Source: Clostridia bacterium (GTDB lineage: Bacteria > Bacillota > Clostridia > Christensenellales > CAG-138). From it: a DNA stretch of 64,000 nucleotides. Positions 18,268 through 26,051 of this stretch are shown here, piece by piece; the first letter of the stretch is position 1, and the number at the start of each line of letters is the position of its first letter. The translations under genes and the position numbers were made by a program. The notes under the pieces were generated by a model. That model did no database searches. It was not told where the DNA came from and saw only the letters and a program-made list of their open reading frames with translations. The stretch spans positions 34,086-98,085 of the forward strand of contig JAFYOP010000012.1 of the NCBI GenBank assembly GCA_017547885.1, in the 5' to 3' direction.

Positions 18268-18939
18268 TTAAATAAGACCTATCAGCCCGAAAAGGCCGTT
18301 GTATATGTTTATCATGCCGCCCATCAGCCAGTTTACTGCCACAGACATAATCCTGCTGAGGCCGCCTGTTGCCAACAGCACCACGAGTATCACAAAGCCA
18401 TATCTTTCAAGGAACATAAAAGGCTTGAGCCCTACCTTGCGAGCCAGCAGGCATGAAAACACACGATATCCATCCAGCGGAGGGATGGGCAGCAGATTAA
18501 ATACGCAAAGGCTGAGGTTGATAAAGTAAAAATAATAGATAATGGTATTCAGCGCGGCATTTCTAAGGCCCACTGTAAGTGCAATGCCATAAAACACCCC
18601 CATTGCCGCAAATGCAAGCAGCAGGTTTGTAACCACGCCTGCAAGGCCTACGATTATTTCATCACGGCGTGGATTTTTAAAGTTGCGTGTATTTATGGGA
18701 ACAGGCTTTGCCCAGCCAAAGCGGAACAGCGCCAGCATAACAAATCCCCATGGATCGATATGCGCAAGAGGATTAAGGGTCATGCGGCCAAAGTTAAACG
18801 CCGTTGGGTCTCCAAGGCGATATGCCGCATAGGCATGAGCCCACTCGTGGAAGGCCAGCGCCACCAATATGGCAGGCATCCTATAAAGCAATTCCATTAT
18901 AAAAGAACCGGCGGAACCGGAAAAAATACTGCTAAGCAA
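18268..18939 (-). CDS. Site-2 protease family (M50) membrane peptidase
   Basis: 223 residues with about five to six membrane helices, the zinc motif HEWAH (around residue 29-33) and the second ligand motif NLLPIPPLDG. Such small M50 proteins (YwhC-like) sit beside scpA in many Clostridia. The frame starts with TTG preceded by AGGAGATAGG; an ATG 14 codons later would cut only the extreme N-terminus. Substrate unknown. Confidence 0.9.
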   Translation of the reverse strand: MLSSIFSGSAGSFIMELLYRMPAILVALAFHEWAHAYAAYRLGDPTAFNFGRMTLNPLAHIDPWGFVMLALFRFGWAKPVPINTRNFKNPRRDEIIVGLAGVVTNLLLAFAAMGVFYGIALTVGLRNAALNTIIYYFYFINLSLCVFNLLPIPPLDGYRVFSCLLARKVGLKPFMFLERYGFVILVVLLATGGLSRIMSVAVNWLMGGMINIYNGLFGLIGLI

Positions 18940-18971
18940 TTACCTATCTCCTGATGTTTATAATTAGTTTT

Positions 18972-19000
18972 ATTATACGTCATCAGGGAAAACTATGCAA
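18972..19000 (-). promoter_or_regulatory. Sigma-A promoter for the M50-scpA-scpB-...-rluB operon
   Basis: TTGCAT (18995-19000) and TATAAT (18972-18977) on the minus strand, exactly 17 bases apart, about 33 bases upstream of the peptidase start. Confidence 0.65.
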
Positions 19001-19015
19001 CAAACTTAAAATTCC

Positions 19016-20152
19016 TCAGCAATGGAGCCACTCCATGAGAGATCGCTTTATATAGTCAAACACATTTGCTCTATCCACATCCTCTGCACTTACAAGCTCC
19101 ACCACCCCTACGGTCTCACCCTCGTGCAGGTATGTAACTGTTCCGACTACTGTACTGCTATTTACAGGTGCCTCCAATATTTCGGGTATCTCCCTCCGCT
19201 CTTCCAGTATGGTGTTTTTTGGCACAAGGGCTACCACGGTTTTATTTGACACTATTGGCACGTTGCTCTTTGTGCCGTTATGCACAGGCATGCTGTCCAC
19301 TATGGCTTCTCCTTCCGTTGCCAAAGTCTTTGCGTCATATGCTGCAAAGGCGTATTCCAGCATGCTTTGCGCCTTTTGTGCCCTTTGAGAGGAATTCTGT
19401 GCGCCAAATATTGCGCATATATAGCTTGTGTTTCCCCTCTTTACCGAAAAAACTCCGCAGTATCCTGCCGCAGATGACGATCCGGTGCCTACGCCGTTTG
19501 TTCCTACGCAGCTTTTGAGCAGCTTGTTTGAGCTTGCTAATTCTGTCGTACGTCCGTCCGAATGCTGTATCGTATCATAAAACAATCCGCTGTAAAGTGT
19601 AAAACTTTGGCATTGCATAAGCTCTGCGCCTATCTTAGCTATCTCATGCGGGGTAAAGTTTATTCCGTTTCCTGTAATATCTGTATAATTCCCATCTATT
19701 TCCATATCTCTCATAAGCTCGTTTACAGCAATGGCACAGGCTTCTGCCGACCCATATACTCCTTCAGCAAGGGCGTATATGGCATCTCCTGCGCATATCA
19801 TGACCGCTGCCTTTAAAAGCGTCGACATTTCAGCCTGTTCGTATGCTTCCAGAAATGCCGTCGGGCCGCTTATTTTTGCCGCAGCAGCGCTAATGGTTAC
19901 AGTATCCGTCAAAGCAATTGAATCACCGTCTATCTTTTTGCACACCGCAAGCAATACGGGCAATCTTGCCAGCCCGCCTGAATCCATTTTTTCCTCTGCA
20001 TTGTATTCAATTACCGCAGTACCGCTGTTCTGTTCTATTACCACCGCTGCTTTTATTCCGCTTATGTCCACGGGATATTCTTCGGCATAAGCCGCACCGT
20101 ATCCCAGCAGCAGCACGGCAGCCAATACCACGCACATACATTTTTTCAGCAT
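19016..20152 (-). CDS. DacF/PBP5-like protein lacking all catalytic motifs (pseudoenzyme)
   Basis: 378 residues with a signal peptide ending near AYA-23 and the same two-domain layout as the dacF product at 14823-15935. Aligned to it by eye, STTK becomes Gly60-Leu-Ala-Arg63, SGN becomes Cys120-Ala-Gly122 and KTG becomes Gly222-Thr-Gly224, so the nucleophile, general base and oxyanion residues are lost. The frame is long, intact and keeps the C-terminal beta domain, so it is maintained, probably as a peptidoglycan-binding or regulatory protein. It sits right after deoB, the place dacF occupies in Bacillus (drm-pupG-dacF). A strong hairpin buries its ribosome site. Confidence 0.85.
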   Translation of the reverse strand: MLKKCMCVVLAAVLLLGYGAAYAEEYPVDISGIKAAVVIEQNSGTAVIEYNAEEKMDSGGLARLPVLLAVCKKIDGDSIALTDTVTISAAAAKISGPTAFLEAYEQAEMSTLLKAAVMICAGDAIYALAEGVYGSAEACAIAVNELMRDMEIDGNYTDITGNGINFTPHEIAKIGAELMQCQSFTLYSGLFYDTIQHSDGRTTELASSNKLLKSCVGTNGVGTGSSSAAGYCGVFSVKRGNTSYICAIFGAQNSSQRAQKAQSMLEYAFAAYDAKTLATEGEAIVDSMPVHNGTKSNVPIVSNKTVVALVPKNTILEERREIPEILEAPVNSSTVVGTVTYLHEGETVGVVELVSAEDVDRANVFDYIKRSLMEWLHC

Positions 20153-20159
20153 AATAATA

Positions 20160-20199
20160 CCTCCTTTGCCATCTGTATATATGTATTAGGCAAAGGAGG
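20160..20199 (-). promoter_or_regulatory. Hairpin sequestering the Shine-Dalgarno site of the DacF-like gene
   Basis: Perfect 11-bp inverted repeat, CCTCCTTTGCC / GGCAAAGGAGG, with an 18-base loop. On the minus strand the second arm is the AAAGGAGG ribosome site, seven bases before the ATG, and the first arm is its exact complement. It could act as a translational switch or double as the deoB terminator. Confidence 0.65.
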
Positions 20200-20218
20200 C
20201 CGTTATTGCGTTATTTAA

Positions 20219-21391
20219 TTAAATTATTTCATTGAGGAAGGATTTTCCGGTACGCCAGGGTTCTCCGGTAATATACTCAAATACTGTACTGCCGATATCC
20301 GCAAAGGTTTCCCTTGTGCCAAGGGAAACGCCCTTCTTTACATTCTTGCCCCATACCAGAATGGGAATGTATTCGCGGGTATGGTCTGTTCCGGGATGTA
20401 CGGGATCACAGCCGTGGTCTGCGGTTATTATGAGGATATCGCCATCCTTCATGGCTGCCGTGATCTCGGGCAGCTTTGCGTCAAAGGCTTCAAGTGCCAG
20501 CGCATAGCCTTCCACATCATTGCGATGACCGTACAGCATATCGGTATCTACCAGGTTTGTAAATATGAAATCGCCCGTGCCGGCCTTGATGTATTCTATG
20601 GTGGCCTCTATGCCGTCTGGATTGTTTTTGGTGTGATTTACCGTAGTAATACCCCGTTTAAAGAATATGTCCTCTATCTTGCCCACAGCCACAGTTTCAT
20701 ATCCCTTAGCCACAAGGCCGTCAAGTATAGTATCCTCAATGGGAGGTATTGCATAATCCTTGCGGTTTTCTGTGCGGACATATTCCTTTTCGCCGGTAAC
20801 AAAGGGACGCGCTATTACTCTGCCCACAAGGTCCTTGCCCATCAGCAGCCCGCGTGCCTTTTCGCACATGGAATAAAGCTCTTCAAGGGGAATGATTTCC
20901 TCATGAGCGGCTATCTGAAATACGCTGTCGGCGGAAGTATAAACTATGGGCTTGCCGGTAGCAACGTGCTCATCTCCCAGCTCCTGAATTATGGCAGTAC
21001 CCGAGGCCACCTTGTTGCCCAGTGTTCCCCTTCCTACGGCAGCTTCAAAGGCATCCATTATATGGGGAGGAAATCCGTTGGGATAGGTTTTAAAGGGCTC
21101 ATCCATAATAATGCCGGTCATCTCCCAATGGCCGCAGGTAGTATCCTTGGCCTTGGTCATTTCGGCAGAGCGACCGTAACAGCCCTGTATTTCTCCCGTA
21201 AAGGGCTCAAGCCTTGCATCCTCTATTGCCGCTATGCCCAACTCCCTCATATTTGGAATATCCAGCTTTCCGCGCTCTTTATATATGTTGCCAAAGGTAT
21301 GTGCACCCACATCGCCAAATTCTGCGGCGTCAGGAAGTGCGCCAATACCTGCGCTGTCCAGTACTATAACAATTGCTCTTTTATCTGACAT
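20219..21391 (-). CDS. deoB: Phosphopentomutase
   Basis: 390 residues, the usual DeoB size. Alkaline-phosphatase superfamily metal motifs are visible: VLDSAGIGALPDA near the N-terminus, DTTCGHWEM around residue 87, and TADHGCDP with HPGTDHTREYIP near the C-terminus. It interconverts (deoxy)ribose-1-phosphate and -5-phosphate in nucleoside breakdown, feeding DeoC (52339-52980). Own promoter upstream. Confidence 0.97.
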   Translation of the reverse strand: MSDKRAIVIVLDSAGIGALPDAAEFGDVGAHTFGNIYKERGKLDIPNMRELGIAAIEDARLEPFTGEIQGCYGRSAEMTKAKDTTCGHWEMTGIIMDEPFKTYPNGFPPHIMDAFEAAVGRGTLGNKVASGTAIIQELGDEHVATGKPIVYTSADSVFQIAAHEEIIPLEELYSMCEKARGLLMGKDLVGRVIARPFVTGEKEYVRTENRKDYAIPPIEDTILDGLVAKGYETVAVGKIEDIFFKRGITTVNHTKNNPDGIEATIEYIKAGTGDFIFTNLVDTDMLYGHRNDVEGYALALEAFDAKLPEITAAMKDGDILIITADHGCDPVHPGTDHTREYIPILVWGKNVKKGVSLGTRETFADIGSTVFEYITGEPWRTGKSFLNEII

Positions 21392-21428
21392 TGCTGCAAA
21401 ATACCTTTCGTTAGATTTGTCTATATAG

Positions 21429-21458
21429 ATTTTACCATTTTTCTATATTCTCAGTCAA
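21429..21458 (-). promoter_or_regulatory. Sigma-A promoter for deoB
   Basis: TTGACT (21453-21458) and TAAAAT (21429-21434), 18 bases apart on the minus strand, with a TG extending the -10; it abuts the stop of the upstream membrane protein gene. Confidence 0.6.
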
Positions 21459-21459
21459 T

Positions 21460-21945
21460 TCAGCCAAACAACAGCACCCATGTGCGGGCAACCGACGGTA
21501 TCATTATTCCTTCAACAGTCACGCCGCAAAGCCATACGGCAAACCGCTTTGCCTTATCCTGTATTTGCTCCCGCTCCATTATGTATGACAAGCAAACACA
21601 TCCTCCGCCAAACAATACCAATAGCCCAAGTACCGCCTTCAGTGCGCTGAAGTTACAGGCCAAAGCCCTACAGAACAGCCCTATCAGTACGGCCTTTACC
21701 CACAGTGCGGCTACAGACATTACTTTGCCTATATTTCCTTTCATCACAGAACACCAGCAAAATAAAGCTCCATTTAACAGTATACCTGTGATCGAAAGGC
21801 TTAGCAGCGTTATACCTTCTGCCAGTCCCATGGCGCTAAGCGCATCATTTATATACTCTCCGCCAAGTTCTGTCGCCATTCCCGCTGCAAAGCCCATAAC
21901 TGCAGCAAACCCTGCGGCATACCACGTCCCTTTTATCGCTTTCAT
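21460..21945 (-). CDS. Small multi-pass membrane protein of unknown function
   Basis: 161 residues from the ATG (a TTG two codons earlier is possible), with about four or five hydrophobic segments and no recognisable catalytic motif. It lies between spo0A and deoB on the same strand. In Bacillus spoIIM lies near drm and dacF, but I see no sequence resemblance to SpoIIM, so I do not use that name. A role in sporulation is only a guess from position. Confidence 0.65.
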   Translation of the reverse strand: MKAIKGTWYAAGFAAVMGFAAGMATELGGEYINDALSAMGLAEGITLLSLSITGILLNGALFCWCSVMKGNIGKVMSVAALWVKAVLIGLFCRALACNFSALKAVLGLLVLFGGGCVCLSYIMEREQIQDKAKRFAVWLCGVTVEGIMIPSVARTWVLLFG

Positions 21946-22019
21946 AAACAAAACCCCGCATGTCCCATTTTTAATAAACTATGAAACACACGGGATATAA
22001 ATTACATCATCGAGTTAGC

Positions 22020-22799
22020 CTATCTTTGCCTTAGGCGCATAACGCTACGTTCGGTCATCAGCGCAATAAACTCCTTATTGGTAGGCCGTCCTTTGTACTG
22101 ATTAACAGTATAACCAAAAAGCTTATTTATCTTTTCAATATCGCCTCTGTTCCACATGGCCTCTATGAAAGTACGTATGTTTCTTTCAACTTGCTTTGGT
22201 GTTGCATTATAAAGCTTAGCAACATACGGATATACGTCTTTCGTTATAAAACACTGGCTGTCATAATGATCCACACAATAGGTTATCGCCGCCCTTGCAT
22301 ACTGATATCCCATAAGATTTGCAGGCGCACCCATTCCGTAAAAATAATTGGCAATAACTTTATCACGCAGTTCTTTGCGCTGTTCTTCTTTATTGTCCTC
22401 ACCTATGCGGCGGGAAACTTCGTCATCTATGGCAAAGTCAACTATGCGGCTGAATACCACCTCTGGAACCGCAGGCAGAAGCATCACATACAATGCTCCC
22501 AACTCCTGCAGCTGCTCGATAAGCTTATCATCACTAAACGGAGACATAACTATTATGCGTATCCCCTGAGATAGCCCCATAGCATTGAGTTTCTTAAGTA
22601 CACCAACACCATCTAATTTGGGAAGAACCGCATCCAGAAGCAGCACATCAGGCTTTTCCACTGCGATTCTCTGAATTGTTTCATATCCATCATGGGCAAA
22701 GGGCATAATATCGAATATAGCCATTTCACCCAAATAATCTGACAGTTCACGACAATACACAATATGCTCTTTTGCAATGAGGACTTTGTGCTTCTTCAT
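22020..22799 (-). CDS. spo0A: Spo0A-type sporulation master regulator with degenerate receiver active site
   Basis: 259 residues from the ATG with GAAAGG seven bases upstream. The C-terminal effector domain (about 145-255) is unmistakably Spo0A, with QYARAAITY, RNIRTFIEAMWNRG and the GYTVNQYKGRPTNKEFIAL block. The receiver (about 4-125) keeps Asp56 and Ser86 but the conserved acidic pair is Lys10-Glu11 and the invariant lysine is Leu108. The gene occupies the conserved position downstream of spoIVB, though an accessory segment now intervenes. Phosphorelay control is therefore doubtful; it may be constitutively active or tuned by another input. A second, canonical Spo0A elsewhere cannot be excluded. 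Confidence 0.93.
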   Translation of the reverse strand: MKKHKVLIAKEHIVYCRELSDYLGEMAIFDIMPFAHDGYETIQRIAVEKPDVLLLDAVLPKLDGVGVLKKLNAMGLSQGIRIIVMSPFSDDKLIEQLQELGALYVMLLPAVPEVVFSRIVDFAIDDEVSRRIGEDNKEEQRKELRDKVIANYFYGMGAPANLMGYQYARAAITYCVDHYDSQCFITKDVYPYVAKLYNATPKQVERNIRTFIEAMWNRGDIEKINKLFGYTVNQYKGRPTNKEFIALMTERSVMRLRQR

Positions 22800-22844
22800 C
22801 GTCAAGCCTTTCACCTGTATATATTAGAGATAAACCATGTGATT

Positions 22845-22873
22845 ATTTTACCATCTTTACATACTTTTTCCAA
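22845..22873 (-). promoter_or_regulatory. Sigma-A type promoter for spo0A
   Basis: TTGGAA (22868-22873) and TAAAAT (22845-22850), 17 bases apart on the minus strand, with TGG before the -10. It gives a leader of about 38 bases. I found no sigma-H or 0A-box match here, unlike Bacillus spo0A. Confidence 0.55.
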
Positions 22874-22881
22874 CATCTTGA

Positions 22882-23577
22882 TTAACTTTGATTTTGATGT
22901 TCAAAAAAACCACGCAATTTTAAGCCATCTTTAAATTCAAAGGTGCTATCAAACCATGTTGAACATAATCCTATAAGCTTGCCATTTATAAACGCGCATA
23001 TGACAGTGCCAAGTTTTACCCCCTCAAATCTGCCGAATCCAAAGAATGCAAAGGACATTATCACTGCGCAGGCACAGCTTGTACAGTCATAAATGGTTTT
23101 AAATTTGTTTATATCCATGCCGAGCTTTGCGGACACTTCTTTCACAAACATCTCATAGGCTTCAAGGGGTATATATGTGTGGAACAGCAACGACACACCT
23201 ACTGCGCATACGATCATGCCAAGTATGTAAAATGTTCCTCTCGCTGCAAATCCATTGCATGTAATATTTTCCATCACGCTCAGCATTATATCCAGCGTGA
23301 AGCCATAAAATATCGCCGTTATAAACGAGAATAGATACGCTGTTCTAAAGCGCTTCAGCAGCAGCATCATAGCAATCAGCAACACGCCCTGAAACATATA
23401 TTCTGCCATGCCAAAGGAAAAGAATGTAAGCGTTTGGGATACTTTCAGATGCAGCAGATACGCAGGAGCCACAACCATGGACATACCAAAGTTCGCCCGC
23501 TCCATCATTGCCGTACCCAGCGCCAGAATAACTATTCCCATAACATACGCCAACTCGGAATAAAATGTTTTTTTCAT
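22882..23577 (-). CDS. YczE/YitT-like (DUF6198) membrane protein
   Basis: 231 residues with about five membrane helices and a sequence pattern of the YczE/YyaS family (N-terminal GxALMxRANFGMS-like motif at about 20-34, cysteine pair near 165). Function unknown. Last gene of the accessory minus-strand run lipoprotein-ATPase-CPBP-YczE that separates spoIVB from spo0A. Confidence 0.75.
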   Translation of the reverse strand: MKKTFYSELAYVMGIVILALGTAMMERANFGMSMVVAPAYLLHLKVSQTLTFFSFGMAEYMFQGVLLIAMMLLLKRFRTAYLFSFITAIFYGFTLDIMLSVMENITCNGFAARGTFYILGMIVCAVGVSLLFHTYIPLEAYEMFVKEVSAKLGMDINKFKTIYDCTSCACAVIMSFAFFGFGRFEGVKLGTVICAFINGKLIGLCSTWFDSTFEFKDGLKLRGFFEHQNQS

Positions 23578-23627
23578 CTATCTCCTTTTGTTGACGTTTG
23601 ATACAGAAACGGCAAAAGCTGAAATTT

Positions 23628-24359
23628 TTATTTTTTATCTGTTGATATTATAATACCCTTCCTTCGAAGCAGCCAGATACCATATGCCGTACTCAATAAT
23701 GTTTGTACTGCGGCGATGATTATAAGCCATGTGTTTGACGGTTCACACGCAAATACACTGAACGAGTTCACAATGGCATGGGATATAATGCAAGGCACTA
23801 TGCTGCCGCCGACAAGAAAAACAGCACTGTAGCAAAAACCTATTGCAGAAGCATAAACAAACTGAAGCATGGTTTCAAAAACAGATGCACCAAGCAGCAG
23901 GTTTACAATATGTCCAAATCCAAACGTAAGGGAAGAAACAATTACGGCAGTCCTAATGTTATCTCTGCACATTGCCTTAAACAGCAGGCCGCGGAAAATC
24001 ATCTCCTCTAGCAAGGCAACAAAGCACATGCTCACCACGCTCAGCATAGCCGTAATCCACGGTTGATCGGCACCGAGACCACACCATAAATTGACGGAGG
24101 ATATTACAGCAAGGGGAACAAAATATGCAAGGTCGGCAGCCTTTGCTTTGATACTGCACAGACCATAGTATTCAGCCAGTTTTTCACGATGGATAAAGCC
24201 AATCAAAATAACCGACAGCACAAGTCCAAGCATAGCGGTTATAAGCTTTGGCATGCCTATGCTTTCGGATATTCCATCAGCCACGCTGAAGCCGACTACA
24301 TATATTATTATCCACAGCACTGCAAACCATATGGGCTCTTTACGGTAAAGCTTATTCAT
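23628..24359 (-). CDS. CPBP-family intramembrane metalloprotease
   Basis: 243 residues, about seven or eight helices, with the CPBP/Abi motifs EExxFRG (LLEEMIFRGLLF), FGFGH and a late HAIVN segment that form the intramembrane active site. Family members process prenylated proteins or act in bacteriocin self-immunity. Substrate unknown. Between the ATPase and YczE-like genes. Confidence 0.88.
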   Translation of the reverse strand: MNKLYRKEPIWFAVLWIIIYVVGFSVADGISESIGMPKLITAMLGLVLSVILIGFIHREKLAEYYGLCSIKAKAADLAYFVPLAVISSVNLWCGLGADQPWITAMLSVVSMCFVALLEEMIFRGLLFKAMCRDNIRTAVIVSSLTFGFGHIVNLLLGASVFETMLQFVYASAIGFCYSAVFLVGGSIVPCIISHAIVNSFSVFACEPSNTWLIIIAAVQTLLSTAYGIWLLRRKGIIISTDKK

Positions 24360-24384
24360 ACGGGGCCCCTTCTCTGATCATCCG

Positions 24385-25092
24385 TTATTCCAATAAATAT
24401 TTTATCATTCTTTCCGGGTCATCCATAAACTGTTTTGTTATTCGATAGCTCTCGGTTTCACAATAGCTTACCCGCTCCATGCCGTTTTCGGAAAACTGTA
24501 TTATATCCGCCCCCGGGAACGCCATAATTATAGGCGAATGAGTAGCTATAATAAACTGCGACCTATTCTTTACCAGCCGGTCCATCAATATCAGCAGCGT
24601 AAGAATACGCTGAGGCGACAGTGCCGCCTCAGGCTCATCCATAATGTAAAAACCGTTTCCTTCAAAACGATTTGTGATCAGGGAAAGAAAAGACTCTCCA
24701 TGGGACTGCTCGTGGAAGGAAACTCCCCCATAACGCCTCATTGTGCTGTTTTCATCCAGATAGCTTGCAGTGTTGTAAAAGCTCTCCGCCCTAAGGAAAA
24801 ATCCATCTTTAGGCGGTATAGTTCTTATTGGTGTAATATAATCGCACAGGTCGGAATGGGTTGGCTTAGTAGAAAACGCAAAGTCCCTTGAGCCGCCTTC
24901 TGCATTAAATCCCAAAGCTACGGCAACAGCTTCAAGCAAGGTAGACTTTCCGCTGCCGTTTTCCCCCACAAAAAATGTAACGGGGTTTGTCAATTCCAAT
25001 TCACCCGCCCGATACAGGTGCTTTACGGCGGGAAGCTTTGCAAGATATCCTTTCGGCATATCATTCAGCCTGATGCCTGTAATATAGTTCAT
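24385..25092 (-). CDS. AAA/ABC-type ATPase (AAA_21-like)
   Basis: 235 residues. Walker A GENGSGKST near 45-53, an ABC-signature-like SHGES near 130, Walker B FYIMDEPEAALSP and a switch histidine in IIATHSP. It resembles stand-alone SMC/RecF-like ATPases (for example YbbL-independent AAA_21 proteins) rather than a transporter ATPase. No partner nuclease or toxin is evident next to it, so role unknown. Confidence 0.85.
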   Translation of the reverse strand: MNYITGIRLNDMPKGYLAKLPAVKHLYRAGELELTNPVTFFVGENGSGKSTLLEAVAVALGFNAEGGSRDFAFSTKPTHSDLCDYITPIRTIPPKDGFFLRAESFYNTASYLDENSTMRRYGGVSFHEQSHGESFLSLITNRFEGNGFYIMDEPEAALSPQRILTLLILMDRLVKNRSQFIIATHSPIIMAFPGADIIQFSENGMERVSYCETESYRITKQFMDDPERMIKYLLE

Positions 25093-25119
25093 TTTGCCGT
25101 CCTGATTTACGTTTAGTAC

Positions 25120-25875
25120 TTATTCTCCGATGCGTCGTTCAGAGCTTATATATCCTGACATGACATCCCCTATCTCTTGAATTGCCTCTCTGCCGTTTTC
25201 AGGCATGGCTTCTGTAGATATCCTGACAAAAGCTCCGTCCTTCAGATATTTGCACACCTCAAGCGTCCCATCTATGCTTATACTGTCCTCCATGCTGTTC
25301 CACTGGGACATTTTGTGCTTATCAATCACAGCATAGCAATCTTCCACTGCCTTATAGGGTACGATATAGCTTACACAGGTTTCCTCTGTCTCATCCGCTT
25401 CCTTGTGATATACGTCAAGCATAGCTTCATTGGATTTTTCTGAAGTGCTCAGAACCATTTCAAAATAGCCGTCATAGCCTTCGGCTCCCAATTGCGCCCT
25501 GTAATAATCCACAAGCATCATAGATATAGGCTTTTCTTCTGTATGGGTATTATCCTTTTCAAAACATTTCAGCGCAATATTTTTATCAGGCATTTTAAAT
25601 TCTATTGTTATCTCATTTCCTTCTTTATTTTTGTATTGGATCTGCTGCTCATCCAGATAAAAGGTATATTCCTTATTGTTTTCTGCAAGATTAAAATGCA
25701 ATTCTACTTTTTCGCCCGCACCATATGCTTCCTCTGCGTCTGTGTATATTTCCTTTTGACCACAGTAATCTACAGAATATTTTTCCCCTGAACATCCCGC
25801 GATAAAAAGCCCCAACGACAGGCAAGCCAATAAAAGCCATAAAACAGTACGTTTTTTTTCGATCGTCTTTATCAT
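25120..25875 (-). CDS. Hypothetical lipoprotein
   Basis: 251 residues from the ATG with GGAGAAAG five bases upstream. N-terminal lysines, a hydrophobic stretch and a lipobox IAGC give a likely lipoprotein. The mature part is charged, with a central beta-rich portion, and resembles no family I recognise. First gene of the minus-strand accessory run, divergent from the adenosine deaminase-like gene. Confidence 0.75.
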   Translation of the reverse strand: MIKTIEKKRTVLWLLLACLSLGLFIAGCSGEKYSVDYCGQKEIYTDAEEAYGAGEKVELHFNLAENNKEYTFYLDEQQIQYKNKEGNEITIEFKMPDKNIALKCFEKDNTHTEEKPISMMLVDYYRAQLGAEGYDGYFEMVLSTSEKSNEAMLDVYHKEADETEETCVSYIVPYKAVEDCYAVIDKHKMSQWNSMEDSISIDGTLEVCKYLKDGAFVRISTEAMPENGREAIQEIGDVMSGYISSERRIGE

Positions 25876-26015
25876 AAATACTTTCTCCAAAGAAATGTAT
25901 CCTTTGTATTTATTTTATATCATATCAAACCGGGGAGTAATTGTATAGCATAACCGGATAAGCGAAAAGTTTATCATGCCCGGGTAGAGCAATAGCTTGT
26001 ATTTCATATATGTTG

Positions 26016-26021
26016 TATAAT
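26016..26021 (+). promoter_or_regulatory. -10 element for the adenosine deaminase-like gene
   Basis: TATAAT 31 bases before the start codon; no convincing -35 at proper spacing. Confidence 0.35.
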
Positions 26022-26051
26022 TTAAACATACTCTGCTTTGGAGGAATAGCC

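Noticed and set aside
22800..22814. GTG start five codons upstream for spo0A
   Set aside because: The ATG at 22799 has a well-placed GAAAGG; the GTG lies within that ribosome site.
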